Positions 24,110-36,106 of a DNA stretch of 64,000 bases are shown in pieces (position 1 is the stretch's first letter; each line of letters starts with the position of its first letter). The DNA is taken from positions 1,168,683 to 1,232,682 of the forward strand of contig JAAOMT010000697.1 in assembly GCA_016748015.1 (NCBI GenBank). The letters are read 5' to 3'. Source of the DNA: Geosiphon pyriformis (lineage: Eukaryota > Glomeromycota > Glomeromycetes > Archaeosporales > Geosiphonaceae). The notes under the pieces were generated by a model. It ran no database searches, was not told where the DNA came from, and saw nothing but the letters and a program-made list of their open reading frames with translations. Both the position numbers and the translations under genes were made by a program.

Positions 24110-24490
24110 AATCATTATTTATTTATTTATTTTTTTTATTAATATTACTCTTTTATTATCATTTTTTTATTTTTTTTCTTAACTTTTTTTTCTCTTTTAA
24201 TCTATTTTTTTTATTTTTCATAAACTTTTTAAGTTTTTCTATGTATTTTTTATACTTAGTTATAGTTATTTCTAATTAATATTTAATTTTGTTAATATTA
24301 ATTACAATATTTTATATATTTATTATAATTTGGTAAAATATAGTTTAATATATGTTTAATTTATGTTAAATTTTTGATTTATTAGTATAAATTTACTATT
24401 TAAATAACAAATTTACTTTTATTAAATTATAACAATAATTAGAGTTTTTTATTTTTGTATAATATAATTTTTATTTAATAACTAAAAAAC
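24110..24490 (-). repeat. Decayed inverted copy of the coiled-coil repeat
   Basis: Read on the minus strand, this stretch aligns with 2298-2640. The leader (…TTTTTGATTTATTAGTATAAATTTA… as written on plus) matches the reverse complement of the leader at 2360-2450, and the coding part reads with KYKKYIEKLKKFMKNKK where copy 1 has YNKYEEKLNKKGEKLKEK. The start ATG aligns with ATA at 24339-24341. Nearly all differences replace G or C by A or T. Confidence 0.6.
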
Positions 24491-26612
24491 AAACATATAT
24501 TATATCATTATTGATTACTATAGAACTATCTTTTCTTTTGATAAGATATACAATCAGATATTTTATAACAATATTATCTTATATTATAATAATATATTAT
24601 TTATAATATATAATTATAAAAATATATTAGCCTAAATATTTTAACTTATTATATTAATATATATAAAAAATTAATGTAAATTTTTACAAAAAATTAAAAA
24701 AAACCTGACAACTTTAATTTTAATTCAAAATTTTTTGTACTTTTTATAATCAATACTATTATTTAGAAATTTTAAAATCTATAATTCTATTATTGACTTG
24801 AAAATTGACATAGTTTTTTAATTTATATTACAAATTTCAAAAAAATTTTGCATAGTAAAACTAAAAAAATAAAAAAATTAAAGCATTATATAAGATACCA
24901 AAATAAAAATTATACAAAAAAAACATCAAAAAGTTATAAAATATAATTTATTTAGTTGTTTATTCCTTTTGATCTATTATTTAAAATTACATAAACATAT
25001 TTATAAATGTATTGAGTTTGAAACTGCAAACAAAAAATAAAAGTTAGAACTATTAATCATTTTCATAAAGCTCTAAATTCAAATATTTTTTTTATATTAC
25101 TCTAAATAATTATTTAGTACTATATTAATTAACTAAAATATTAATAATAATTCATTATTATTTAGCCAATATTGTAATTGCTTCTGTTTAACAAAATAAA
25201 AAAAAAATATTTTAATAAATACTATTATTTTGTTTCAATAAAAAAAGCTAAATAATTTGCAAATTTATTTTTTATTTAATCTGTAATTATTTTACAGAAC
25301 AATAAAACCAAGATTTTTTTTGGTATTTTTATAGTTAAAAAAAATTTTAAATTATACAAAGTTTTAAAAGTTAGTTATATTATTAAATTATAATTTTCTA
25401 ATTAGCATATAATAAAAGTTGATTCTGTTAATTTATTTGCTAATAAATTTAAGTAATATAAATAATACTTTTTATAATAATTAACTATCAATTTTTATTT
25501 ATTCATAATATAAAGTTAATACAAGTTTTACTACTTTTATAAATAACTTAAATTTATTAATACAAGATATTTCCTTTAATAAATATTAAAAATTAATAAT
25601 TAAATCAAATTTATCTGGATTTTTTTAATTAATAAAAATTTAAATAAAAATTTCTATTATATAAAAAACATTTTTGAATATTGTAAAATGTTTTATGCAT
25701 TTAATTTTGATTATTTTTCAGTTAAAATATGTGCTTTTAATTAATCAACATATAATTTAATTAAGTATAATATAGCAATACTTTTTTAAAAACTTGTTAA
25801 AATAATATTACCAATTAATAAAATAATTTTCATCTTAATTTTTAGAGTTAAGTAATTGATTCAAAGCTTGCAATAAAAAATTTTTATTATATTAAAAAGA
25901 CTGTTACTTTTTAAAAATAAGATTCTATTTTTAAAAAAGCAAGAATAATACAATATATTGATAAAAAATACCAAAAAATTTGTGTTTTAGCAATGATTAA
26001 AAAATTATACTAATATATATTAATATTTTTTTAACATTAAAAAATATAAAAACATTTTTTGTTGTTTATTTAAATAATATAAAAAAACATCTATTTTTTT
26101 TAAAAAAATCAATATTTAAGATAACAAAAATAATTAATTAAACATAAACAACCTATTAATTTATTTAATAATTTTTTTGTTAATTTAAACAAGTATTAGT
26201 TTTATAAAATTATAAGATATTTTCAGAAAAAAAATAAAAAACAACCAAATTTTTTATGATCTAAGATTTTAAAAAGTTTTATAATTAAGAAATAAAAAAA
26301 AATCTATAGTTTAATATATAAATTAAATTGCATTTTTATATTTTAATTAATTTATAAATTATATACTATTTAAAATCATAAGAATTTAATATTTTATATT
26401 CTAATTAGATAATAAAAGTTCAAAATTACATATTATATAAAATTATAGTTAATATTATTAAAATTAAACATATTTTTATTATATATATATATATATATAT
26501 AATCTTACATTGATTTTAAACTTTTTAAATAATAATTTAATAATTAATAAAAATATAATCTAAATTGTTAAAACATTAACAAATTTGCTTTTAATTATTA
26601 TTTTATAAATAT
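24491..26612. other. AT-rich desert with a (TA)n run
   Basis: No gene. A TA dinucleotide run lies at about 26479-26501. Confidence 0.5.
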
Positions 26613-26614
26613 TA

Positions 26615-27349
26615 TTATTAAAATTTTTTCTATTTTTTTTTATGTTATTAATATTATTAACTATTAGTTCTGTTATTTAATAGAAGCTAGTAAATTTTTA
26701 ATAAACTAATTTATTTTTAAAGTATCTCTCTATATTTTGAGCAATATACTATTGAATTTATAATAAAATAGTCAATTTTATGCTAATTACTTTTATGTAA
26801 TTACTTTATAGTAAAAGTTAATTTTTTTTTAAAAAATTTGTTTTTAAGCTATTTTAATAATATGTTAGTTAATTTGCTATAAAATTTAACTTTTTTACAA
26901 AAATTTTAATTGTAGACTATTCAATAATATAAAAATAAGAAATTATAAACCAAAGAAAAAAAATAAAAAATGTGTATAAGAAAATTATTTCGAATTCAGA
27001 TTTGAAAGTATTAATAATTACTAAAATTAATAGCTAATTAATTTTAAATATATTAGTTTAAGAATATGTATTTTTAAAATAATAATAGTTAAAGATTTTT
27101 AGTTTTCAAGATAATTTTATTGAATAATTTGTAGTCAATAATATTAAATATAAGTTTAATTTCAAGAAAGATACATTTTTGCAAAGAAAAAAGTTTTTTT
27201 TTTATATGATTTGTTGTAACATTATTCTATATTCTGATATTTTTTTAATATTTTAATAAATTAATATATATTTTATCAAATTACAAGTTATTTTTGTAAA
27301 TTTATGAATTATTTTAGTAAACTGTTAAATATTTTGTCAAACTTTTAAG
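26615..27349. mobile_element. R element copy 2 (R2), left part
   Basis: Non-coding AT-rich element that matches R1 (59134-60090) from its terminus (TTATTAAAATTTT here, TTACTAAAGATTTT in R1) through the shared core AATAAAATAGTCAATTTTATG (26762-26782) and two imperfect copies of a roughly 60-bp unit. LINE B interrupts it at 27349; the right part resumes at 41911. A TA at 26613-26614 is the probable target duplication. R2 is more A/T-shifted than R1. Confidence 0.65.
27340..27349. other. Target-site duplication of LINE B, left copy
   Basis: AACTTTTAAG, repeated directly after the LINE B poly(A) tail at 41901-41910. Confidence 0.85.
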
Positions 27350-27504
27350 AAAAAAATTCCCAAAAAAATAAACTTTAAACTTCTTTTTCTCTTACCTCCA
27401 AAAATCTTCAAAAAGTACATTTTCTGTATAAAGAAGTTTTTTTTGTTTTTTTTTTAGCCTATTTCAATATTTCTTTACCTAATAATAACCTATTTTTCGT
27501 GGAT

Positions 27505-29051
27505 ATGGAGGCTACTGCTAGTAGCACCACTTCTAAGAAAAAGACTCCTAAGGGCGCTTTTTATGGTCCTGTTGATGGTTTCTTTTCTTAGAAGAAGAAA
27601 GTTGTTCTTAGCAATATCAAACACTCTGATGATGAAAAAGATATATCCTTAAGCAAATCTGGATCTAGTGATAGTATTTATTCTGATGTGGAAAGTCTAT
27701 CTGGTGAGAATGAGGATGTTAGCATGTCTGGTGTAATTGGTGGGTCTTTTTTGGACTTGGCTGCTATTACACCCAAGACGAAGTAAGTCAATATTGGTAT
27801 AGTTTTTGGTTCTCTACTCGGCTCTCCCAACTTTCATATGGATGATAATGAAGTTGTGCTCCTTTCTTGCTTACTTGTTTCTCTTGAAAAGAAGTGAATT
27901 GACCCAAAAATTATCAAAACTTCTGTGGAAGTGTTATTTAGAAAGTTATTTACTTTGAATATTAATCTCTCAGCTGTGGAAAGTAAATCAGTAACAGCAA
28001 AAACTCAGTTAATTAGAAAAATATTTTCAACAATTAATGGTTTTGGGGAGGCCACTACTCCCTCAAAATTTGAGGGAATCATCTAATTAACATTTATTTC
28101 AGAAAAAAGCATAGAAATAGCCACATCATTGGCCAAAGAAAAAGGGATTGATGTAAACAGCAATCTTAAGAGACAAGAAATAAGATCAGATCAGACTGTG
28201 GTGATTGAGGAAATTTCTATGGACACACCTAAAAATATAATTGTTGTCGCAGTATCCAAATTTGGAGAAATTAAGTCAATTAAAATTCAACTGATTGGAA
28301 TGTGGCAAAAAACTGTGATGGAATTTGCTGAATTAGACCAAGCTAATTTGTTAGCCTCTAAGTGATCATTCTTAATTGGTAAGGATTCTATGCATGTAGC
28401 CAAATCAGTAAGGGATCATGAAACTTGGGCATTAAGGGATCAGTTTAGAGCACTTTTGTTTATTTTGCCAGTAGGAACAATGACACATGATCTTGGAACT
28501 CTTCTGGAAAGGGCTAGTGGAAAAACTTGTGTCATAAACAGATCTATGGAAACTGGTTATAGAATTTGTTGTGCTGTAGTTAGTTTTGAATCTGATGATG
28601 ATCTGGAATCTGTTTTTTGCATAAAGCCGATTCTTGGTGATATTAAACTTTTTTGGACAAAGATAGATCTGGTTTAGTATGAGAAATATGAGAAGTTTGG
28701 TCATTCTGTTCTAGAATGTGATGCATCTGTTGCATCTTTCTCTAAGCCTTTAAAAACATTTAAAAGAGTTGTGTTTGATGAATGTCGTCTTCAGTTGGCT
28801 AAGTTGTATAAGAAAAAAAGTGTTCCAATATCTCACCCTGCTGTTTTTGGTAGTAAATCTTGGGCCCAGGTGGTCTCACTTGTTGGTTCTTCTGATGGTT
28901 TTCACTTTGCTTCTGGTTTTGGTTCCCCTTTTTTCAGCATCTCAGGTTTAAATAATGGTTTCTTTTCTGTCTTGATTGACAATTTGTCTTTAGATGCTCA
29001 TTTGGTCTTTTTAGAGCAATCCTTAGAGCTACTAACAAACCAAGTTTTTAG
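27505..29051 (+). pseudogene. LINE B ORF1, first part
   Basis: ATG at 27505. The same frame is readable for about 1,550 bases to the Gypsy insertion at 29052, with six in-frame stops (27589 TAG, 27784 TAA, 27895 TGA, 28084 TAA, 28363 TGA, 28675 TAG) and no frameshift. The N-terminal 100 residues are Ser/Asp/Glu-rich. Then come an RNA-recognition-like segment (KFGEIKSIKIQLIGMWQK, about 28258-28311), a second such block (ALLFILPVG, 28450-28476) and a zinc knuckle (about 28678-28722) whose first two cysteines are Tyr (YEKYEKFGHSVLEC). ORF1 normally coats the RNA of the element. The remainder is at 36758-37079. Confidence 0.85.
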
Positions 29052-29143
29052 TGATATGGTTGAAACTTATACTTCTTATTAATTATCACATGTATTAGCC
29101 ACTGATGTTACATAAATTAGCCACCTTATTTTTAGAAAATGAT

Positions 29144-29212
29144 TATTGACCTAATCAATGACCTGACTGTTGACTTGATCATTAATCTAGTCATTGACTT
29201 AATCATTGACCA
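29144..29212. repeat. 12-bp tandem repeat in 5' LTR
   Basis: Five and a half degenerate copies of a unit like TTGACCTGATCA just upstream of the TATA box. The 3' LTR has one copy fewer (36170-36224), which explains most of the length difference between the LTRs. Confidence 0.75.
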
Positions 29213-29223
29213 CTTTTAATAGC

Positions 29224-29230
29224 TATATAA
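29224..29230 (+). promoter_or_regulatory. TATA box of LTR promoter
   Basis: TATATAA, 12 bases after the tandem repeat, repeated in the 3' LTR at 36237-36243. Position in U3 fits an LTR promoter; the transcription start is not determined. Confidence 0.55.
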
Positions 29231-29750
29231 GTGATGAATCTTTCAGCTATAAAAAGACATGATCTATTGAACAGAAATAAATAAATAAAATATCAACTTT
29301 CATCTCAATCACTCTTTTATTGCTAAATTTTTTTTTCCCTACCTTCAAGTATCTGAACATCTTAAAGATAAAAGATTACTTGTTGGCATTTATCTACCCT
29401 TTTTTCTGAAATATATAATTGCAGCATTTGAAGATTATTAAATAAAACATGACTGATGAGCATATCTGATACCTGATATTGAATTCTAAGAGCGCCAATG
29501 TGAGCCATAGAATTATATCAGGCATGATCATTTGTTAACAGTATAAACTATCCCTTTACTTTCAGATTCCTGGTTATTCTTTGAAAAGAATAGTGACTGA
29601 GATATTTTATGAAACTGATCTTGCACATTAAATCCATACTCATTCAATTCACTCTTTGAAGTTGAATTCCTTTTGATTAATTCCATCACTCTACAATTCT
29701 GTTCTCCCTTGCTATTCGTTAACTTGTTACTCTAACCTATAACATAAAAG

Positions 29751-29765
29751 TGGTGCTTCCTGTAA
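29751..29765 (+). other. Candidate primer-binding site
   Basis: TGGTGCTTCCTG begins six bases after the 5' LTR and opens with TGG, complementary to a tRNA 3' CCA end. The tRNA was not identified. Confidence 0.4.
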
Positions 29766-30263
29766 GATTGTCAAAATTCACTTATTTTCTCATTGTATGA
29801 GTGATTATTTATACTTGTCACAGCAATCAGAAGAACACTTTGCAGCACACAACAGAAATGACCTAAACTTTATTAAACTTAATTCTTTGCCTTTCTGCTT
29901 GATCTGCTTTTCCCTTGAAGAACAATTCAGTAGACAATTCCAAGACTTTTGGAACTGATTCTTGAATGAGCATTCAGCTGAAATCTACACAGCATATACA
30001 ACCTATTACTTTGATCAAGCTTATTTTGAAGACAATTTTGAAGAAAAAAATAACAGCATCAATCAGCTTTTATACTTCACAACTTTCATACAACAACCCC
30101 TAATTTCGAATATCTAAATCACCAAATTCACATTTGGATTGCTGTTTATTAATCAGCTATAACTTTCCTTGAAACAGAAGAAGAAAGCTATCAAACTGCT
30201 TCTATTTTTGATCTTTTCTCAAGCAATTCAGATCATTTCTCTCAAACAATAACTCCTGAACCA

Positions 30264-31349
30264 ATGGCCTAAGATCCAATACAAGCAAATATTCTGGCTG
30301 CCTTTCAAGATATACAAACTGCTTTGGGGTAAAAAAACAACACCCCACTATCATTATTTAGAGCTGATGCACAAGATCCAATTAAATAGTTGGATGACTT
30401 TGAAAAAGCTGCTACAGCTAACCAATACAATGATGAATACAAGTTTCAAATTGTTGGTGGCTACCTCCAAAGCTCTTCTGCTACCTGGTTCTCACAGGAA
30501 ACTGATGCTAATGTCCATCAAAGAATTATTAGATGGATGCCAGCAAATGCTGAAGAAAACAACACCTCTTTCACAACCCAATTTGAAAACAAGTTTAGAA
30601 CTCCAATCTTGATATCCAAATGGCGCATGGAATTAAAAAGAAAAACTCAAGGCCCTGGTAAAGTTGTAACTGAATATGCTAAAGCAATCAGAAAGTTAAT
30701 CAAGCATGTAGACTCTGAAAAAAATTAGACAGAAGAGCAAAAGATTCATTCTTTCACAAAAGAATTAAGAACTGATTTATCTTATGCTCTTTGGTCTTTT
30801 TTGGCTTTAAAAAACAATCTTATAATGAACATGGTCATTGAATTTGCCCAACAAATTGAAGACAACCAAAGAATGCATTTGAAATCCACACTCTCAGTTT
30901 TTGCCCCTGTTCTTGTTATGGCTCCTGCTCCTCAAATGGCTGCTACCTCTTTTGCTGCCCAAACTCAAGATCTAAATGAACAGTTAATAGATAGACTTAC
31001 AGCAAATCTTGCCTGATTATTAGAACCCTTAGCCCAAGCAGTAAGAAAAAATCAACAATTACAAAGACCCAGATTTGAGTCACACTTTAATCAGCTCTAG
31101 CAACCTTCTTATCAAAAACAGCAAAATCATGTCCCATCTGTGTGCTATCACTGTAGACTAACTGGACATTTTTTCAGAGATTACAACAATTCTTTATTGC
31201 CTTTCCCAGTTTTCAGAAACAATAACAACCAGAACAACAGAACCAACAACAACAATACTCCCAATCAAAGACCCAACTATGCCAACATCAATTTTTTTGG
31301 AGAGGATTCCCTAGTTGAAGCCACAGTTTATCAGTCTTTAAACTGGTAG
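30264..31349 (+). pseudogene. Gypsy gag
   Basis: ATG at 30264; one frame runs to 31349 with about seven stops, mostly former Gln, Trp or Arg codons. The middle has the retrotransposon gag (capsid) pattern: LDDFEKAATANQYNDEYKF, ATWFSQE, FTTQFENKFRTP, and EYAKAIRKLIKHVD. A zinc knuckle CYHCRLTGHFFRDY (about 31140-31181) has Tyr in place of its last Cys. The C-terminal part is Asn-rich (NNNNQNNRTNNNN) and ends near INFFGEDSLVEATVY, a motif repeated at the end of the third ORF of this element. Confidence 0.85.
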
Positions 31350-32350
31350 GTGCACCTCCAAAGGGTGAGAGTGCAAGCCAACCAGAAGAAAACCCCTTTT
31401 TTGCTTTTAACTTAATTGATAATGACCATGACATGAATGAACTAGCAATTAATACTTCAGAATCAACCAGAAAGAAAAAAAAAAGTTAAGATTGATTTCA
31501 TTCTGGATTCAAACAAACTATCCACATTAACTGTTAATAACAATGAGCCACCAAAAGCTAAAGTATTTAAGAATCCTCCAAAGTTAGAACCCTTAGAAAT
31601 TGTACAAAAATCTGGTTCTTATTCCATTGTCAAAGATTTTATGGAAATCTCAGCACACATTATCTTTGGCCAGTTAATGACCCATCCACAGTTCAAAAAA
31701 GATTTTCATAAATCCTTGATTCCAAAAAAAAAAACACCAAAAACCAATAAATGTCCTCATCAAGCTAGACTTGCTGACAACAGCAATGTTACACCTTTGA
31801 TTTGCAAAGCCCAAGTGGCTGGTTACTTCATTGATTTGATCCTAGACAGTAAATCATCTGTTAGTGTTATTGTCAAACACTTTTTGGAAGCAATTGGAAG
31901 AAAAATTAATGAATCTTCCACCCGACTAATAACCAATATACATGGTAACAAGAAAAAAGGTTTGGGCATTGCCAAAGCTGTTCCTGTTCACATTAATAGA
32001 ATCAGCATTGAAACTGACATGGAGGTTTTTGAAGCTAAAGAATACACTATAATTATCAGTAATGAGTGGTTTAAGAAAGCCAAAGCACTACTTGACTATA
32101 AGCTGTGTAAACTAATTATCAGATGTGATGAGAAGCCTATTGTGATTAAATGCTGCCATTGGACAACTCCCCTAGTATCCAAGCAAAACCAAGAAGAAGA
32201 ACAATCAGAAAAATCAAATGATGAAGAGAGTAATGAAGAAAAAGAACAAGAAGAACAAGAAAAAACTGCTAAACTTGCTTATACCATTTTTACCAGCAAT
32301 GGCAAGCCACTGGACAATGTTAAAGCTGACAAAAAAAAATTATGGTAAAT
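31350..32350 (+). pseudogene. Gypsy aspartic protease region
   Basis: After gag the frame shifts (GAPPKGESASQPEENPFFAF, 31352-31411) and shifts back near an A10 run at about 31476. The protease lies at about 31790-32130: QVAGYFIDLILDSKSSVS has DSK where the active-site DSG or DTG is expected (AAA for a Gly codon, 31851-31853), followed by NIHGNKKKGLGIAKAVPVHI and YTIIISNEW. An acidic Glu/Lys-rich linker (about 32180-32265) follows. Cleavage of gag-pol would have been its role; with the mutated Gly it is unlikely to work. Confidence 0.75.
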
Positions 32351-34140
32351 GGCAAGCTGATCTGCTGGCCCTACTATGATATCTTCAGAAAAACCTTTGA
32401 CCAAAAGCCTAGCAAGAAAGCCAAGTACTATTATTGGTGGCATGGTCTTTGTGCCTGGTGCTGGTGCAACCAATCTTTGTATACTCCAAGTAATAAATGC
32501 AAAACATGCCTAATCTATTACAAAGATTGAGAACCAATCAGTCTGATACCCAGAAAAGAATTGAAAGAAGTACAGAAGTCATTTGAAAATAAACCACCTG
32601 AAATCTAATCACTAGTTGTAGAACAAAGAGAATCTTCCTCTGAAGAAAGAAAAATAGACATTAAAAATCTGTTGGCTAGAAATAGTCCAGTTATTTCAAA
32701 AGAAGGTGACACCTCTGGACAAACCTATGTGATACAACACACCATCACCACCAAAAAAACTTGCCTTATCTATTTGAAGCCTTATCAATCCAATTGATGT
32801 AATGATGAGTTTATCAAGAAAGAGATAAACCAGATGAAAAATCTTGGATTCATACAAGAAACCAAGAGTAAATGGGCTTTCCTAGTTGTAGTGATATCCA
32901 AGAAAAATAGAACCCTATGCTTCTGTGTTGACTACTGCCAATTAAATGCTATTACTATAAAAGACATGTACCCACTCTCCAAAATTGATGCAATGCTAGA
33001 TAAATTCAATGGTGCTGCTTTCTTCTCAACCATTGATTTAATTACTAGATTCTGGCAAGTAGAGATGGATCCAGAAAGCAGAAAGAAAACTGCTTTCATC
33101 ACCAAGTATGACACCTATGAATTCACAGTCATGCCTTTTGGTCTTATCAATACTCCTCTCACTTTTTAATGCCTAATGGATAAAGTGTTTGAATCAGTAA
33201 AAGAAAACTTTGTTCTGATTTACTTGGACGACATAATAGTATATTCAAAAACCTGGGATGAACATCTTGAACATTTACAGAAAGTTTTTGACCTGCTCAG
33301 AAATGCTAACCTTAAGATCAACCCAATCAAATCTTTCTTTAGATGCCAATCAACCTAATTTTTTGGACATCTTGTTACAAAAGATGGAATCTTTTCTAAC
33401 CCAGCTAAAGTTGAAAAAGTCCAGAACATTAGACAACTAATGAATGTTCCTCAACTATGCTCTTTTCTTGGTTTGGTCTCTTACTATCAAAAATTTGTCA
33501 AGGATTTCTCCAAAATTGCCTTTCCTCTCAATCAGCTACTCAAGAAAAATGTTAATTATCACTAAGGTACTTATTAACAAAAAGCTTTTGAATTTCTGAA
33601 GGAAAAACTTGTTACTGAACCAATTCTCAAACAACCTGATCTGGACCAACTTTTTATCCTCCACACTAATGCATCTGGCTATAGACTTGGTGCTGTTTTT
33701 TCACAAAAAGATGAAAATGGCAGAGAACATGCTATAGTATATGTCAGTAGATCCCTTACACCAGCAGAAAAAAACTATTCAGTTACTGAACAAGAATGTT
33801 TAGCAGTAGTTTGGGCTACCAACTACTGGAATCAATATCTTTTTGGTGCAAAATTCTTAGTGGTAACAGATTATCAAGCCTTGGTTTGACTGCACAAGAA
33901 AAAGAAGTTGGAACACAAATGAATAACTCACTAGATACTCCACTTGGACGAATTTGACTATAATATTCAACACCACAAAGAAGCAAATTATCAAAACACC
34001 AATGCTCTATTTAAACTTACCATCCAGTGACAGTATAACCTCTCAAAACCAAACTAACTTAATTATTAGTAATTTTTTTATAAACAAACATAATAATAGA
34101 CTTGAACAACTACTTTGTCTTAATGGAATTTTTGGGTAAA
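32342..34140 (+). pseudogene. Gypsy reverse transcriptase and RNase H
   Basis: One frame carries a Cys cluster, the reverse transcriptase and RNase H. The cluster CAWCWC...CKTC (about 32450-32512) precedes the polymerase and looks like a zinc ribbon. Reverse transcriptase motifs: GFIQETKSKWAFLVVVISKK, LCFCVDYCQLNAITIKDMYP, FFSTIDLITRFWQVEMD, KTAFITKYDTYEFTVMPFGL and IYLDDIIVYS (YLDD at 33221-33232, intact). RNase H begins with LHTNASGYRLGAVF (33662-33703), where Asn (AAT) replaces the catalytic Asp, then SVTEQECLAVVWA and VVTDYQAL. Stops occur at several Gln and Trp positions. Confidence 0.88.
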
Positions 34141-34182
34141 GGACAATATCTACCAGAATACACTTGACAGCAAAGAGAACAT

Positions 34183-35409
34183 TTGTGCAAACAATCAAAT
34201 TTCTATTTGATCCGCCAAAATCAATTATACAAAAGAAACAGAAAAGATCCTAACCACCTCCAGAGAGTTATTAGATTTGAAGAAAGAAAAATTGTAATCT
34301 ATAACATGCACACTGATCCATTAGCTGGACACTTTGGAAAGACTAAAACAATTCAGAAAACTTTAGCTTGTTATTATTGGCCTATCTTGGAAAAAAACAT
34401 TGCTGAGTATATCAAAACCTGTGATACTTGCCAAAGAAAAGGAAAACCCAATCACAAAGAAGATATCTATCCAATCTCTGTTGGTCAACCATTTGACAGA
34501 ATTGGTATAGATGTTGTTGGATCTTTAACAATAACTCTTGATGGCAACAAATACATTATCACAGCTACTGACTATCTTACAAAGTGGGTAGAAGCAAGAG
34601 CCACCCCAGATCAAACAGCAGTCTTTATTGCCAATTTTATTTATGAAGATATCATTTGTTGTCATGGCTGCCCAAAAAAACTTTTATCTGATAAAGGAAG
34701 AGCTTTTCTCAGTACACTGGTTGAAAAACTTTGTAGAAAAATGGGAATATGTCACAAACTTTCCTTCTCTTATCATTTGCAAACAACTGGCCTAGTGAAA
34801 CATTTTAATAGAACACTATATAAAACCTTAGCCAAAACCAGCAAAGAAACAAACTTATGGGACAAAGTACTGCCTTCAGCTTTGTTTGCTTATAGAACTG
34901 TAAATCATAACATAACAAGTTATAAACCTTTTTATCTGCTCTATAGGTGAATGACAACACTACCAATAAAAACTGACATTAAGACAATATCCTTTGAAGA
35001 AATCACAATAGGGAATTATAAAGACATTTTGCAAAGAAGACTTGGTACAATTCTTGACTTACTTGTAAAGACATGGATAATTGTCTTTGAAAAGATAAAA
35101 CAGTTCTAAAAAAAGTTTAAGAAAAAAAAAACTTATAAAACACTTTCTCTAAGTATTGGTGACTTAGTTTTGGAATATTGTTTAGACAGAGACAATGTCT
35201 ATAGTAATAAATTCTCTAGCCGATGGAAAGGATCCTTTATAGTCAACAAAGTTTTAAACAATGGTTCTTATATTCTTCAAGATCAATCCAGAACAATCTT
35301 TAATGATCGTCCTGTTTATGGTATACGACTTAAAAAATATTATAAACGACCTAATTGGCTGCCTGTTGTGGTAATACCAACTCAAATGATCAGCAAAAAT
35401 CAAGTATAA
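34183..35409 (+). pseudogene. Gypsy integrase with GPY/F-type C-terminus
   Basis: Zinc-binding HHCC domain (HTDPLAGHFGKTKT...CDTCQRK, 34309-34437), then the DDE core: IGIDVVGSL (first Asp about 34508), LLSDKGRAF (second Asp about 34690) and TGLVKHFNRTL (34786-34818), where AAA at 34798-34800 encodes Lys in place of the catalytic Glu. The core is open from 34183 to 34950. After stops the C-terminal domain follows at 35170-35409 with FSSRWKGSFIVNKVLNNGSY, a GPY/F-like module. No chromodomain was seen. It would have inserted the cDNA; the Glu-to-Lys change is inactivating in known integrases. Confidence 0.88.
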
Positions 35410-35411
35410 AT

Positions 35412-36106
35412 AAATGCACCATTCCCAAAACAGAGGTATCTTCAATCGACATAAACAATTATTTTCTGGATCAAAACATTCAAAATGCTTTCTATACTCT
35501 TTATGAGTATTAGATCAAAAACTATCCAAATGCTATTTTGACCATTGGAAAACAAACTATCATAACTGATAACAGTGGAACACATACTGTTATTAAACCA
35601 AAGAAAACAACTACCAGAAGAGAAAAAATTGGTAGTAAAATAGATAAGTATCTGTTGGAAAGCATAACAGCAGTGATACTTGTACTTTCTAACACAATTG
35701 GAAAAACCATCAAAGAAATCTTGCCCATAGACAAAAACTTGTCATATGGAAAACAACTAGAGCTCTATGGTCACCTTGATAAAATCATAGAGGATATGAA
35801 ACTTATGAAGAAAACAACTTCAAAGATACAGGCAGAAATTTTGAACATTATATGATTAGATGTCTTAAGAGTTTTAACTATTGCTAAAAGAGCCAAAACT
35901 CTAATACAAAGATTTGGTCTCTTGGATACAAAACTCATTTCACTTCAAGTATTATATACTTTATCTACAAAAAACTTCAACAAACTAGTTAGCTTTGAGT
36001 TAGATAAAACTCTTCAAATAGATTTCCCCATGAATAGCTTGATTTTGCTAGAGCTCAATTTCTTTGGAGAGGATGATATTACAGTTGAAACTTATACTTC
36101 TTATTG
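35412..36106 (+). pseudogene. Gypsy third ORF, function unknown
   Basis: Between integrase and 3' LTR one frame reads about 230 codons with two stops (35511-35513 and 35853-35855): IPKTEVSSIDINNYFLDQNIQ, TIGKQTIITDNSGTHTVIKP, IDKYLLESITAVILVLS, YGKQLELYGHLDKIIEDMK, AKTLIQRFGLLDTKLISLQ, and it ends LNFFGEDDITVETYTSY inside the LTR. Helical and Lys/Leu-rich, no membrane segment, no signal peptide, so it is not envelope-like. Codon texture equals that of pol. The C-terminal NFFGED motif recurs near the end of gag. I know no family for it. Confidence 0.55.
36057..36073 (+). other. Polypurine tract region before 3' LTR
   Basis: TTTGGAGAGGA directly precedes the TG of the 3' LTR, the expected place of the plus-strand primer. 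A near-identical string (CAATTTTTTTGGAGAGGAT) also occurs at about 31288-31306 in gag. Confidence 0.6.

Larger units (their letters stand above)
29052..29744 (+). repeat. 5' LTR
   Basis: Starts TGATATGG and ends CTATAACA (TG...CA). It matches 36074-36757 along its length; differences are mostly transitions. It contains a 12-bp tandem repeat (29144-29212), a TATA box and an AATAAATAAATAAA string near 29277 that may serve in 3' end formation. Confidence 0.9.

Noticed and set aside
29100-29220. CRISPR-like array because of short regular repeats in the LTR
   Set aside because: Units are contiguous 12-bp tandem repeats without spacers, in a eukaryotic LTR.
35412-36106. Envelope-like gene in the Gypsy element
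   Set aside because: No signal peptide, transmembrane segment or furin-like site is visible.
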